64,000 nucleotides of DNA, taken from Silvibacterium bohemicum (lineage in GTDB: Bacteria; Acidobacteriota; Terriglobia; Terriglobales; Acidobacteriaceae). The notes under the pieces were generated by a model. The model ran no database searches. It saw nothing but the letters and a program-made list of their open reading frames with translations, and was not told the DNA's origin. The stretch spans positions 545,403 through 609,402 of the forward strand of contig NZ_LBHJ01000003.1 in NCBI RefSeq assembly GCF_001006305.1. Direction: 5' to 3'. Made by a program: the position numbers and the translations under genes. Positions 46,800 to 56,364 of the stretch are shown here, one piece after another (the stretch's first letter is position 1; the number at the start of each line of letters is the position of its first letter).

Positions 46800-48230
46800 A
46801 TGGCGGGTCTCGAAGATTTGCGGAAAAACTGGCTGCGGCCGTTTTTCTTTTACGGAAACAATCGCATCAGCTTGATCGGCGGGGCGCTCACCAGCGCCTC
46901 GGCTCTCGTCTTGATTGGTTTCTGGGTCGTCGACATCTTCGGACATGGCGGGTCGGCGAATCCATATCTCGGCATAATCTTCGATCTGGTTTTGCCCGGA
47001 GTTTTCATCTTCGGGCTCGTTCTCATCCCGCTCGGCATGCTCTTGAGGCAGCGGCAGCTGAAGACGGCTGGACAAGTTCCTTCGATCTATCCGGAGATTG
47101 ACCTTCGCGATCCGGTTTTCCGTCATGGCATCGACTTTGTTATCGTCGCGACGTTCATCAACTTCGTGATCGTAGGGACCGCGACCTACCGCGGTGTCGC
47201 TTACATGGACACACCGAACTTCTGCGGCCGGACCTGTCACGTCATGGCGCCGGAGGCGAGTGCCTATCCCGTCTCGAACCACGCAGGCGTGGCGTGTACC
47301 GAGTGCCATATCGCTCCGGGAATTCCAGGCTTCGTTCATGCGAAAGTGAATGGGACCAAACAGCTAATGATGGTGATGTCTCACAACTATCCGACACCGA
47401 TCATGGCAGATGACAAACTTCCCGCAGCTAAATTCACTTGTCTGAACTGCCACAATCCGGCCAGATACATCGGCGACAAGCTCCTCGTGAAGACGTCCTA
47501 CGGGGATGACGAGAAGAACTCGATGACGCGCTCGCTCATTTTATTGCATGTGGGAGGCCGCGATAATTTCTCTCGCCTGAGCGGGATTCATGGAGCCCAT
47601 ATGGGGCACATCGAGTACATCGCGACCGATTCAACCCATCAGACCATTCCCTGGGTCGGCAAAACAAATGACGATGGCTCAGTGACCGAGTTCGTCTCAA
47701 CCGACGCGAAGGGGCCGATTACAGGCAAAAAGCGTGTGATGGATTGCATCGATTGCCACAATCGTGCGGCCCACTCCTTCGACACGCCGGAAGAGGTGCT
47801 GAACAGAGACATGTCGCAGGGCAGTCCCAGCGCGTCGCTGCCATTCATCCATAAACAAGGGCTTCTTCTTCTCAAAGCTGACTACAAGTCTCAGGAGGAC
47901 GCTGCCTCCAAAATCGGTTCGGGACTTGAGAGCTTCTACCGCTCGCAGTATCCGGCCATATGGAACGGTCAGCGTGCGCAGATCGATCAGGCCGCGAAGA
48001 CGCTCTCCGTGATTTACAGCAGGAATGTTTTTCCCTTCATGAAGGTGACCTGGGGATCGCACCCGGACAATATCGGCCACAATAATTATCCGGGCTGCTT
48101 CCGTTGCCATGACGGGGGGCACAATGCGAAGGGAGGGAAGAGCATCACTAACGACTGCTCCACCTGCCATAACCTAATCGCAACCGACGAGCCGAACCCA
48201 AAACAGATGGCAGACCTCGGACTGCAGTAG
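46800..48230 (+). CDS. Inner-membrane multiheme cytochrome, NapC/NirT/ImcH-like quinol dehydrogenase
   Basis: 476 residues, with GGAG 4-5 bases before the start. Three N-terminal membrane helices (about 18-45, 54-80, 113-136), then a periplasmic part with five CXXCH motifs (CTECH, CLNCH, CIDCH, CFRCH, CSTCH) and a preceding CX3CH site (FCGRTCHVMAPE, about 141) in the place of the first NapC/NrfH heme. The NapC/NirT pattern is clear up to about 215; the long C-terminal part resembles heme-rich extensions such as ImcH. It should oxidise quinol and feed the cytochromes encoded just upstream. It is the last gene of the run. Confidence 0.9.
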   Translation: MAGLEDLRKNWLRPFFFYGNNRISLIGGALTSASALVLIGFWVVDIFGHGGSANPYLGIIFDLVLPGVFIFGLVLIPLGMLLRQRQLKTAGQVPSIYPEIDLRDPVFRHGIDFVIVATFINFVIVGTATYRGVAYMDTPNFCGRTCHVMAPEASAYPVSNHAGVACTECHIAPGIPGFVHAKVNGTKQLMMVMSHNYPTPIMADDKLPAAKFTCLNCHNPARYIGDKLLVKTSYGDDEKNSMTRSLILLHVGGRDNFSRLSGIHGAHMGHIEYIATDSTHQTIPWVGKTNDDGSVTEFVSTDAKGPITGKKRVMDCIDCHNRAAHSFDTPEEVLNRDMSQGSPSASLPFIHKQGLLLLKADYKSQEDAASKIGSGLESFYRSQYPAIWNGQRAQIDQAAKTLSVIYSRNVFPFMKVTWGSHPDNIGHNNYPGCFRCHDGGHNAKGGKSITNDCSTCHNLIATDEPNPKQMADLGLQ

Positions 48231-48737
48231 GGCCTGAAATCGTTCACGGGCTTCAATCCCTTCGCGACGAATCAATTCAACAAAATCTGTGAAGGCCGGA
48301 AGCAGGTTATCCCGACGTAGGGTAGGTTTGCAGTTTTCGCGAGACAGCTCTGCCTTTCTTTCTTTGCAATGCTACTTTTGATGCGGTGACGTTGCCGGAA
48401 CGCTTCTACTTGATGCCGGCTGCAATGATCGCCCTGGCGTCGGATCGAAGTGGTAAAAGTTCTGTCCTGCGTAGAATTGCTTGGGAATCAAAGGAACATC
48501 CGATGGTGTCCACCGCACCAGAATTCTAAGGACCTGGTCTGCATCGGCATCCGGCGATCTGGCGTAGGCTAAGCCGCGAATCTTTTGAGCTTCATTCCGG
48601 AGCTTCCATGATTGTCTGTGCCCGATGACGGCGTACTGCTGCCTGCTGATTTCCTCGCCCAAGTCGAGAGATTGCAGTACGCCGTATATCTGCTATCTGT
48701 GCGCTGCGAACGTTTGTTTTTTCTGGACACAACTTTT
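48231..48737. other. Intergenic region between convergent genes
   Basis: About 500 bases. A 96-codon frame on the minus strand (48372-48662) shows no recognisable family and is not called. No clear terminator was seen for either neighbour. Confidence 0.45.
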
Positions 48738-51098
48738 CTACGGCTGGTACTTCCACAGATCGTCGAGATACCCTAGCGCTCCGGATGCGTCGTCACCCTG
48801 GCCGCCGAAGAGCCAGACATTGCCTGACGCATCGACCCAGGCTGCTGCGCCGTATCGTCCTCCCGGAATATTTGCGGCAGCGGGCACACCCTGCGTGCCG
48901 TAGACACCGGATGGGCCATATTCAGTGCCCAGGGCGGAAATCGACGGGACGGCGTTGCTGCCACCCATCCAGGTCCATTGGCCTATGTTTCCAGCGGCGC
49001 CCGGCGTGTACTTCCACAGATCATCGAGATATCCCACCTTGCCGGTCCAGTCGTAACCTTGTCCGCCGCAGATCCAGAAATTTCCCGATGCATCGATCCA
49101 GCTTGCGGGACTGTATCGTCCGCCGGGGGTGCTTGTGGAGGATGCCGTTTTCACGATGCCGTAGACGCCAGGCTGGCCGAGATTGGCTCCGGGAATGGTG
49201 CTGCTGCCGCCCATCCAGGTCCACTCGCCGGTGTCGCCGAGCGTGGGGTCAAACTTCCACAGGTCATTGAGGAATCCAATCGTTGCAGTGGAGTCGCCGC
49301 CTGTGCCGCCGAAGAGCCAGAAGTTTCCTGAAGCGTCGGTCCAGGCCACGGCGGCGGATCTTCCTCCGGGGATATTCGTGGAGGCTGCCGTACCCAGCGT
49401 GCCATAGACCCCGGGCAGAACAGTCTGAGCGCCAGGAAGGTAGTGATTGGGCGGGACGGTAGCGCTGCCTCCCATCCATGTCCAGCTCCCCGGAGTCAAG
49501 TTCGTGCCCGGAGTGTACTTCCACAGGTCGTTCAAATATCCGTTGGTCCCGTTCGCGTCGTAGCCGTTGCCACTGTAGAGCCAGAAATTTCCCTGCGCAT
49601 CCGTCCAGGCGGAGGCGCCATATCGCGCTCCGGGAATATTCGTCGGAGATGGCGTACCCAGCGTGCCATACGTTCCCGCTACGCCTTGTGGAGATTCAAT
49701 AACGGGCGGAACGGTAGAACTGCCGCCCATCCACGTCCACTCGCCGGACGCACCCTGTTTCGGATCGAACTCCCACAGATCGTTGAGAACTCCGTAGTTT
49801 CCGGCCGCATCGACGCCAATTCCACCGAAGAGCCAGAGATGGCCGGCCGCGTCGATCCAGTTCACCGACTGCTCCCGTCCACCGGGACTATTCGAAGACA
49901 AGGGCACGCCCAGGGTGCCGTAGACGCCGGGTTGACCATGGGTATCGTAGCTTGTTTCCGGGGAAGCCTCGGTGGGGCTGCCGCCTATCCACGTCCATTC
50001 ACCGCTTGCGCCCAGCCTGGGATCGAACTTCCAGAGGTCGTTGAGATCCCCAATCGTTCCGAGCGAATCCTGGCCATTTCCTCCGAAAAGCCAGATAACG
50101 CCCGAAGCATCCTTCCAGATGGCGGATTCCTCGCGGGCTCCGGGGAGATTGGCTGGATCGGGTGTGCCGAGGGCGCCGTAGACACCGGGCTGGCCGCTGT
50201 TGAGGCCCACAGAACTGCTGCCTCCCACCCAGATCCAGTCGCCGGTGCAAACAATATTCACATTGGTGATATTGGCGATGGCCGTGGCGCTGCCGTTGGC
50301 CACCGCGCAGTTCTCGCCGGCAGGTTGCGCGAATACGGTGACGCTATATGGGGTTCCGCTGGCGACCGGAGCGGTGAAAGCGAAGCTGGCCGCGTTGGCA
50401 TTCACGATCAGATTGTTGCCGCCGTTATTTTGAAGGACCAGTCCCATTTGGGCGAGCCCACTGATGGTGCCGCCGACGGCGTACTGCTGCGTACACGCAA
50501 CGCTCGCGCTGGTGACATTCCCTGTAGCCGTGCCGCTGCCGCCGGTCACCGCGCAGTTCTCCCCGAGCGGCTGAGTGAGAACGGTGATCGCGTACGTGCT
50601 GCCAGCGACGACCGGAGCGGGGAAAGCAAAGCTGGAAGCGCCGGCATTCACCGCCAGGCTATTGCCGCCGTTATCTTCCAAGACCAGTCCCGACTCTGTG
50701 AGGCCAGAGATCGTGCCGCCAATGGCATAAAGCTGAATACAGGCGACACTCACATTCGTGACGTTAGCCGAGGCCATGCCGCTGCCGTTGTTTACCGTAC
50801 AGCTCTCGCCGGCAGGCTGGGCCAGCACGGTCACGCTGTAGGGGGCGTGGCTGCCGACCGGCGTGTCGAAGGAAAAGCTGGTGGCGTTGGCGCTCACGGT
50901 GACATTGTTGCCGCCGTCATCCTGCAACACCAGCCCTGTGCCGGTAAGCCCGGCTACCGTACCGCCGATGGTAAAGCTGGCGGGCGGCAGGGGCGTCGAT
51001 TTTTCCCCTCCGCCGCAGCCGGTCGCTGCTACCAATGCCATCGCCGACAGGCCAATCGTCAACAGGGTGGAGGTACCGAACCTTGTCCCACTTCTCAT
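48738..51098 (-). CDS. Kelch-type lipoprotein with N-terminal beta-repeat modules
   Basis: 786 residues from ATG 51098 (a TTG 7 codons upstream is possible). A lipoprotein signal ends in VAATGCGGG, with the Cys as lipid anchor. Residues about 45-290 hold three repeats of about 80 residues (IGGTVSGL..GLVLQDDGGNN..CTV..GSG..VACx). Then six kelch-like repeats of about 75 residues follow (WTWMGGS..GVYGTLG..PGGRY..W.DASGN.WLFGG.G.D..G.LNDLWK), enough for a six-bladed propeller. It is probably a cell-surface protein for binding a polymer or partner. The catalytic residues of galactose oxidase were not seen. The adjacent S53 protease gene is in the same orientation, 166 bases upstream. Confidence 0.85.
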   Translation of the reverse strand: MRSGTRFGTSTLLTIGLSAMALVAATGCGGGEKSTPLPPASFTIGGTVAGLTGTGLVLQDDGGNNVTVSANATSFSFDTPVGSHAPYSVTVLAQPAGESCTVNNGSGMASANVTNVSVACIQLYAIGGTISGLTESGLVLEDNGGNSLAVNAGASSFAFPAPVVAGSTYAITVLTQPLGENCAVTGGSGTATGNVTSASVACTQQYAVGGTISGLAQMGLVLQNNGGNNLIVNANAASFAFTAPVASGTPYSVTVFAQPAGENCAVANGSATAIANITNVNIVCTGDWIWVGGSSSVGLNSGQPGVYGALGTPDPANLPGAREESAIWKDASGVIWLFGGNGQDSLGTIGDLNDLWKFDPRLGASGEWTWIGGSPTEASPETSYDTHGQPGVYGTLGVPLSSNSPGGREQSVNWIDAAGHLWLFGGIGVDAAGNYGVLNDLWEFDPKQGASGEWTWMGGSSTVPPVIESPQGVAGTYGTLGTPSPTNIPGARYGASAWTDAQGNFWLYSGNGYDANGTNGYLNDLWKYTPGTNLTPGSWTWMGGSATVPPNHYLPGAQTVLPGVYGTLGTAASTNIPGGRSAAVAWTDASGNFWLFGGTGGDSTATIGFLNDLWKFDPTLGDTGEWTWMGGSSTIPGANLGQPGVYGIVKTASSTSTPGGRYSPASWIDASGNFWICGGQGYDWTGKVGYLDDLWKYTPGAAGNIGQWTWMGGSNAVPSISALGTEYGPSGVYGTQGVPAAANIPGGRYGAAAWVDASGNVWLFGGQGDDASGALGYLDDLWKYQP

Positions 51099-51264
51099 CT
51101 CGCTTATGACCTTTCCCAAAGAAATTCAATTCGACCGCTGCAACGGAGGGGCTGTGAGCGTCCATCCCTGTCTTGTTCCGGCCAGCCAGACCTGAGGTCT
51201 TCCCGGGCGAGAGGCTCGAGAATGAGACTCCCGACCGCATTTGGCCGTCCGCCGCACTCGTCTG

Positions 51265-54200
51265 CTATTGCACCGTCAGCGCAATCTGGGTGGTGGTGCT
51301 GATTGAGCCGCTGGTCGCGGTGACCGTCACCGTGTAGCTGCCGGCCGGGGTTCCCGGGGAACTGCTGGTTCCGGTCGCGGTCGTCACGTGCGAGCCGCCA
51401 CCGCAGCCGGTGATACCCAGCGTTCCCAGCGTGAGAACAAGAAATGCCAGAGCAGCCCAGACCCTGCGCCGCGGAAGCATGAACGCAACGAGGCAGGCCA
51501 GCGCAACCCCTCCGAGGCGTTCCTGCAACGGCCGCCTGTCTGCAGGAACGAGGGCCGCTGTAGCGCCGGTGGTATCGATTGTCAGCATCGCGTTCACTGG
51601 CGCTGTTCCCGTTACCGAGGCCGTTGCGGGGACAACGCACGCCGGGGCGGGGGTGGAAGCTCCGCCTGAGATGGCGCAGCTCAGCTGAACCGCGCCGGTA
51701 AACCCACCGGCAGGGCTGATGGTCAGCGTGTCGGTTACGGACTGGCCGGAGGCCGCGATCGACATCGCGCTGCTAGCCGCTGTCAGACCGAAGGTAGGCG
51801 TAGCGGCCACCTGTTGAACGGTGACCGGGACGGTCAGCGTCTGCTGGAGAACTCCGGATATCGCTGAAACCGAGACGTTATAGGAACCCGGTGGAGTCGT
51901 GCTGTCAGTGGTCACCTGCAGTGAGGCGGTCGAAGCGGCCGTCCCGAAGAGAACGCTGTTGGGCAGCGTGCAGGCAGGCGCGGTGCCATTGGCAGGCACA
52001 GGCGCAACCGAGCAGCTGAGGGCAACGGTTCCGGTGAAGGCCTGGGTGGGCGTGATGGTAAGGGCGTCGGTCGCTGCCTGACCGGGCGCGGCGATGGAAA
52101 GCGAGCTATTGGCGGCGACCAGAGTGAAGCCCGGGCCTGAGGTCACCTGCAGCGGTACCTGCACGGACTGGTTCAGTTGACCGCTGGTTCCGGTGACGGT
52201 GATGGTGTAAGTACCGGCTGGTGTGTCGGCATAGGAGGCGACTGTAACCGCCGATGTTGCTCCGGAGCTTCCGTACACCGTGGCGGGAAGGGCTACGCAG
52301 GTTGGCGTATGTCCCGAAGCGGCCGCGCTTACGGTGCAGGCCATGCTCACAATCCCAGTAAAGCCATTCGCCGGGACAATCGAGATGACGGCCGAGGCCT
52401 CCCCTGATGCTTCGACGGTTACCGGCTGGCTGGGTCCGGTCAGGGTATAGCTGCCCTGCACGCCGGCGAGGGTTACGCTGGTGCTGCCGTTGGACGCCAG
52501 ATAATTCGTATCGCCGCTGTAGCTGACGCCTACGGTGTTGGAGCCGGCTGCCAAATCGGCGGCAGAAATATAAAAGGTGAAGACAATCGCATTGGCACCG
52601 TTTGCCTGCGTCTGGGTGCCAATAATTGGTTGATAAGTATGCCCATTGGCGGTCGCCGAAACGCTTCCGGTGGGATAGAGCGCAACGCTGTCGGTTTCGA
52701 GAACTGCCGTCAAATTCACCTGGCCAACCGGATTTACCGCCGCTCCATTGGATTGCACCACGAAAGTGGTGGTCCCCTTGGTGATGGTCAGCGTCTGAGT
52801 CGAGCTGGTACTGGGGGCAAAGCTCGCGTCACCGGGGTAGGACGCCTGATAGGCGTAGGTTCCCGGCGGAAAAGAGCTGGCCGATATCTGGGCGATCCCC
52901 AGGCTGTTGATGGCAGCCGACTGCGTCGTCCCGTTAGAGGTGAAGGTCACGCTGCCGGTCGCGACACCGTCGGGGATCAGGTTTCCTTGAAATCCAACGG
53001 CGGAGTTGTTTCCAAAAGGCTGCGCATTGAGGAACGAGTTCACGCCATACGGCAGCGTGCTGACACCTTCGCTAATGAGTAAGGTGATCGGATCATAGTC
53101 GCTGAAGGAAAGCGTGGTGGTGCTGGGCTCAGCGGTGATGGTGACGTTGATGCCGCTCGACGACTGGCTGCCGGTATGGCTGGTGTCGCCGGCATAGTAG
53201 GAGTTGACCGTGTAGGTGCCACCGGGCAGGTCATTGGTGGTCAGGCTGCCGGCGCCGGGACTATACAGCGGCGCGAAGTCAGAGGAGCTAGCTGCGGTTT
53301 CGTTGTTGGTCGCGACCAGGCTGAATTGACCGGTTGCATCGCTGGGTGTGACGGTCATCCCGAAATATAAGGGTGTGCCATGCACCACGCTGATCGGCGC
53401 AGCCGAGAGCGTTCCGGAGGAAGTGCCGGCTGCGAGAGTGTTGCTGGTGCTGGCAAAATTGGTTGATGTCCAGAGGCTGACCAGCTGGGAAAGATCGACG
53501 CTGCCGAGGCCGGTGGCCATGTCATAGAAGGGTATGGCGTCGTAGCCCTCGAGGAAGTTGTTGCTGAAACAGTCCAGCGAGCCGGTAGCACAGTAGACGG
53601 AGTTGTTGCCGATGGAAATATCGTGAAACGACCGCTGGTATTTGCCGGGATTGTTGGGGTCGGGATCGTAGTCCTGCGCGAGGTTATAGAGGACTGTATC
53701 GGCCTGTCCCAGACGAGCGCCGCCCTGCGACTGCGAGATCATGGCCAGCATGCCGGCAAAGGCGGGAGCCGCAGCCGAAGTACCGCCGATTACTCCGACA
53801 TTTTGATCGTTAATCAGCTGGCCATTGGCGTCTACCTGGCAGTCGGTATAAAGACCGCCCTGGTCGTCGACCGTCGAATCGGAGCAGTAGACCCAGCCGG
53901 CGCCGTAGAATCCATTAGCCGAAAGCAGGGAGACATCGGGCAGAGAGCGGACCAGATTCGGTCCCTGGAAGCCGGTCTGAAAGGGAGGCTGAATGTAGCC
54001 CGTCGGGGTCTGCATACAATCTCCCTGGTCGTCCACCGATCCCAGGCATACCGCCGCGCTGCTGAGCCCGCCACCGCCGCCGATGATGTTCGTTGCCCCG
54101 GCAAGATTGTATGTGGGAAGGTTCTCCTGGTAACTGTTAGCCACTACCGTCGACGAGTCATTCCAGGGGTTCTCAGGGATGTAGCCGAGCGCGCTGGCGT

Positions 54201-55611
54201 AGTAGGGATAACTCCCGGTGAAGTTGACATAGGTGCTGAAGTTGTTCCCGGCCAGCGAGTAAAAATCGGTGCCGCCCACGGCGATGTTGTACGGGGTCGA
54301 TGCGATTCCGCTGACGGAAAGCCCGCGCGATGCCGATAGCGGCGGCTCCTCGTTATCACCGTCGCAGGAGGCCGAGCCGGAGTCGCCGGTGGATACCGTT
54401 ACCGTGATTCCCTGTGCCGCAGCCTGCTGCCATAGTTCTGACCAGGATAGGTTGCCGCCCACTCCCAGATCCTGTTCGCAGCTGCCGTAACTCACGCTCA
54501 GGATGTTGATTTTGTTCTCTTCGAGAGCGCGCAGACCGGCCAGGATGAGTCCATCGGATAGATCGGTGGAAGCAGCGTAGTAGTAGTCGATGCTGGCGCC
54601 GGGCGCAAGACCGCCTGCGATTTCGACGTCCAGCAGAGACTCGACGCCGGCATCTCCAGGCATGACACCCGGGTCCACGCCGCCGTCGAGGATTGGCTGA
54701 GGCAGATTGGCAGCCGCGCTTGCAGGCAGAAAGGCGGTGCGGTAATTTTGCACATCGGCCATGGCCAGCGCCGAATAGCCGAGAATACCGATGGTCACCC
54801 CGGTTCCATCCAGCGTCTGCGTCGCCGCGGGATTGAAGTTCTGATTCGGGGTGTCATAGATGATCGAGGCGTCGGCGGGCGTCACATAGAGCTGGCTGCC
54901 ACCGACGGTCAAGGCCGAGCGAAGATGCCCGGTCGTGGCGTCGTAGTGGGCGGGGCTGCCAAGCACATGCAGGGGCCGGGCATGGAAATCGTTCATGGGC
55001 GAAACACCGGAGATGACCGGGGCGAGCGCGGCAGGAATTTCAGGGTCCGCAGCGTTTGAGAATCGCGTCTGTTGGCCAACGCGGTAGCTGTGAATGCTGG
55101 TGTTGAAGGCGCTGGTCAGCGAGCCGGCGGTGCCGGAGAACAGAATGGCGTTGCGCGCGGCGGAGATCCGCTCCACTTTGAGACCGCTCGCCTCCAACCA
55201 TTGCTGCACCGCGGCCAGATCGTGATCCGAGATTCCATACGCCGCGCCATAACTTTCCGGCGTCATCCAATGGCGATAGCTTGCCGAGTTCTTGTTCTGC
55301 GTCTGGCTGAGAAATTGGCTGAGCTGGGCCTGCTGCACGGCGCTTCGGCGAAGCCACAAGACCATGCGTCCGGTGGACATGGAGTCCGGCACCTGGCCGA
55401 GATCGATGGCGGAACGATCCAGCGGCCGCGTCTGCCCTTTTAATGGCGTGCGTGCGACAGTCACAGGCCCGCGTACGCGATCAAGCGGGGCGGCGGCCGC
55501 AGCGGCGGTTTGAAGAGACGGAGCGCTGGATTGGGCCAGGGCAGAAGCGGCAAACAACGCCATTCCCATATAAAAACGGACAAATCGCACACTGAAGAAA
55601 GCAGGCTTCAC
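51265..55611 (-). CDS. Secreted S53 (sedolisin/kumamolisin) peptidase with Ig-like repeats and C-terminal anchor
   Basis: 1448 residues from GTG 55611 (GAGG about 9 bases upstream); the frame runs up to 55737. After a signal peptide (ending SALAQ) comes a pro-kumamolisin domain, then the catalytic domain with the Glu/Asp pair in GVESLLDVE (about 324), the oxyanion Asp in STGDSGS (about 414) and Ser in GGTSAAAP (about 609), plus a calcium site near FHDISIGNN. Six or so Ig-like repeats follow. Near the end a hydrophobic double segment (ACLVAFMLPRRR..AALAFLVLTLGTLGITGCGGG) precedes a short beta tail, a layout seen in acidobacterial surface proteins. It is an acid protease acting outside the cell on protein polymers. 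Confidence 0.93.
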   Translation of the reverse strand: MKPAFFSVRFVRFYMGMALFAASALAQSSAPSLQTAAAAAAPLDRVRGPVTVARTPLKGQTRPLDRSAIDLGQVPDSMSTGRMVLWLRRSAVQQAQLSQFLSQTQNKNSASYRHWMTPESYGAAYGISDHDLAAVQQWLEASGLKVERISAARNAILFSGTAGSLTSAFNTSIHSYRVGQQTRFSNAADPEIPAALAPVISGVSPMNDFHARPLHVLGSPAHYDATTGHLRSALTVGGSQLYVTPADASIIYDTPNQNFNPAATQTLDGTGVTIGILGYSALAMADVQNYRTAFLPASAAANLPQPILDGGVDPGVMPGDAGVESLLDVEIAGGLAPGASIDYYYAASTDLSDGLILAGLRALEENKINILSVSYGSCEQDLGVGGNLSWSELWQQAAAQGITVTVSTGDSGSASCDGDNEEPPLSASRGLSVSGIASTPYNIAVGGTDFYSLAGNNFSTYVNFTGSYPYYASALGYIPENPWNDSSTVVANSYQENLPTYNLAGATNIIGGGGGLSSAAVCLGSVDDQGDCMQTPTGYIQPPFQTGFQGPNLVRSLPDVSLLSANGFYGAGWVYCSDSTVDDQGGLYTDCQVDANGQLINDQNVGVIGGTSAAAPAFAGMLAMISQSQGGARLGQADTVLYNLAQDYDPDPNNPGKYQRSFHDISIGNNSVYCATGSLDCFSNNFLEGYDAIPFYDMATGLGSVDLSQLVSLWTSTNFASTSNTLAAGTSSGTLSAAPISVVHGTPLYFGMTVTPSDATGQFSLVATNNETAASSSDFAPLYSPGAGSLTTNDLPGGTYTVNSYYAGDTSHTGSQSSSGINVTITAEPSTTTLSFSDYDPITLLISEGVSTLPYGVNSFLNAQPFGNNSAVGFQGNLIPDGVATGSVTFTSNGTTQSAAINSLGIAQISASSFPPGTYAYQASYPGDASFAPSTSSTQTLTITKGTTTFVVQSNGAAVNPVGQVNLTAVLETDSVALYPTGSVSATANGHTYQPIIGTQTQANGANAIVFTFYISAADLAAGSNTVGVSYSGDTNYLASNGSTSVTLAGVQGSYTLTGPSQPVTVEASGEASAVISIVPANGFTGIVSMACTVSAAASGHTPTCVALPATVYGSSGATSAVTVASYADTPAGTYTITVTGTSGQLNQSVQVPLQVTSGPGFTLVAANSSLSIAAPGQAATDALTITPTQAFTGTVALSCSVAPVPANGTAPACTLPNSVLFGTAASTASLQVTTDSTTPPGSYNVSVSAISGVLQQTLTVPVTVQQVAATPTFGLTAASSAMSIAASGQSVTDTLTISPAGGFTGAVQLSCAISGGASTPAPACVVPATASVTGTAPVNAMLTIDTTGATAALVPADRRPLQERLGGVALACLVAFMLPRRRVWAALAFLVLTLGTLGITGCGGGSHVTTATGTSSSPGTPAGSYTVTVTATSGSISTTTQIALTVQ

Positions 55612-56364
55612 GTTGTTGATCCTCGGCGAAAGATAAGTGTTCGGCGTCGTCTGGAGATGGGAACAGGCGCCTTGAAGCGATGTTGGAGTCGGGGCTTTTT
55701 CGGAGGATGGAACTCCGTATGACGGAGCGGCATCCATCCGTAAAAGCGGCGTGAGTTCTAAAGAGGCCGGGATGGCCAGGTGAAAATTCCCACGATGCCT
55801 GGAAACTGCCGGCTCTGCGCAGTCATCGAGTCGCGGATTACGAGACGGCTTCTAGTCCATCGGGCGCACGACGGATATGTACCGCCGCGTCAGCCGGGGA
55901 GATTGGCTGGGTTGGGAAGTCTCCATACCCTGAACCACATCCTGTGCCCGGCAGACGCGGGCGGACGCCAGGGTAAGGTTGATGGATCTCGGATACGTCA
56001 CATTGATCTCCGTGAAGGACTGCGAAGCTCTGAAGAAACACCCCAACGCAAACCAGTCTGACTGGCTGGGCAAAGGCGTATGAACAATGACAAAAAGACC
56101 GGGCGAACGACTCCACCTCCCGAAACCGAGGGCGGAAAGCGAATTGAAGACTACGAGGTGCCAGCAGGGAGGAAACTGAAGCCAGAAAAACGTTTTGTTG
56201 CAGCAAAGTCAACAAAACTTATGCTTAAGCAATTCTTAACCAATAAGCTCATTTATTTCATCAACTTGTAACCGACCCACCGAAACCTGGAGAACGACCT
56301 CGATCTCCTTACCTGCCGGCGGGGGGAGAAATTTTAACGCTTTGTTATCCTGAAATCGCCATTT
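55612..56364. other. Divergent intergenic region
   Basis: About 750 bases with promoters for the S53 protease and the wHTH-TPR gene. A 63-codon frame at 56080-56271 (Lys-rich) has no known relatives that I recognise and is not called. Confidence 0.45.

Noticed and set aside
48372..48662. 96-codon frame on the minus strand in the gap after the cytochrome operon
   Set aside because: No recognisable family, no clear ribosome-binding site, and composition not convincing.
56080..56271. 63-codon Lys-rich frame before the wHTH-TPR gene
   Set aside because: No known family and no clear start signal; left as intergenic.
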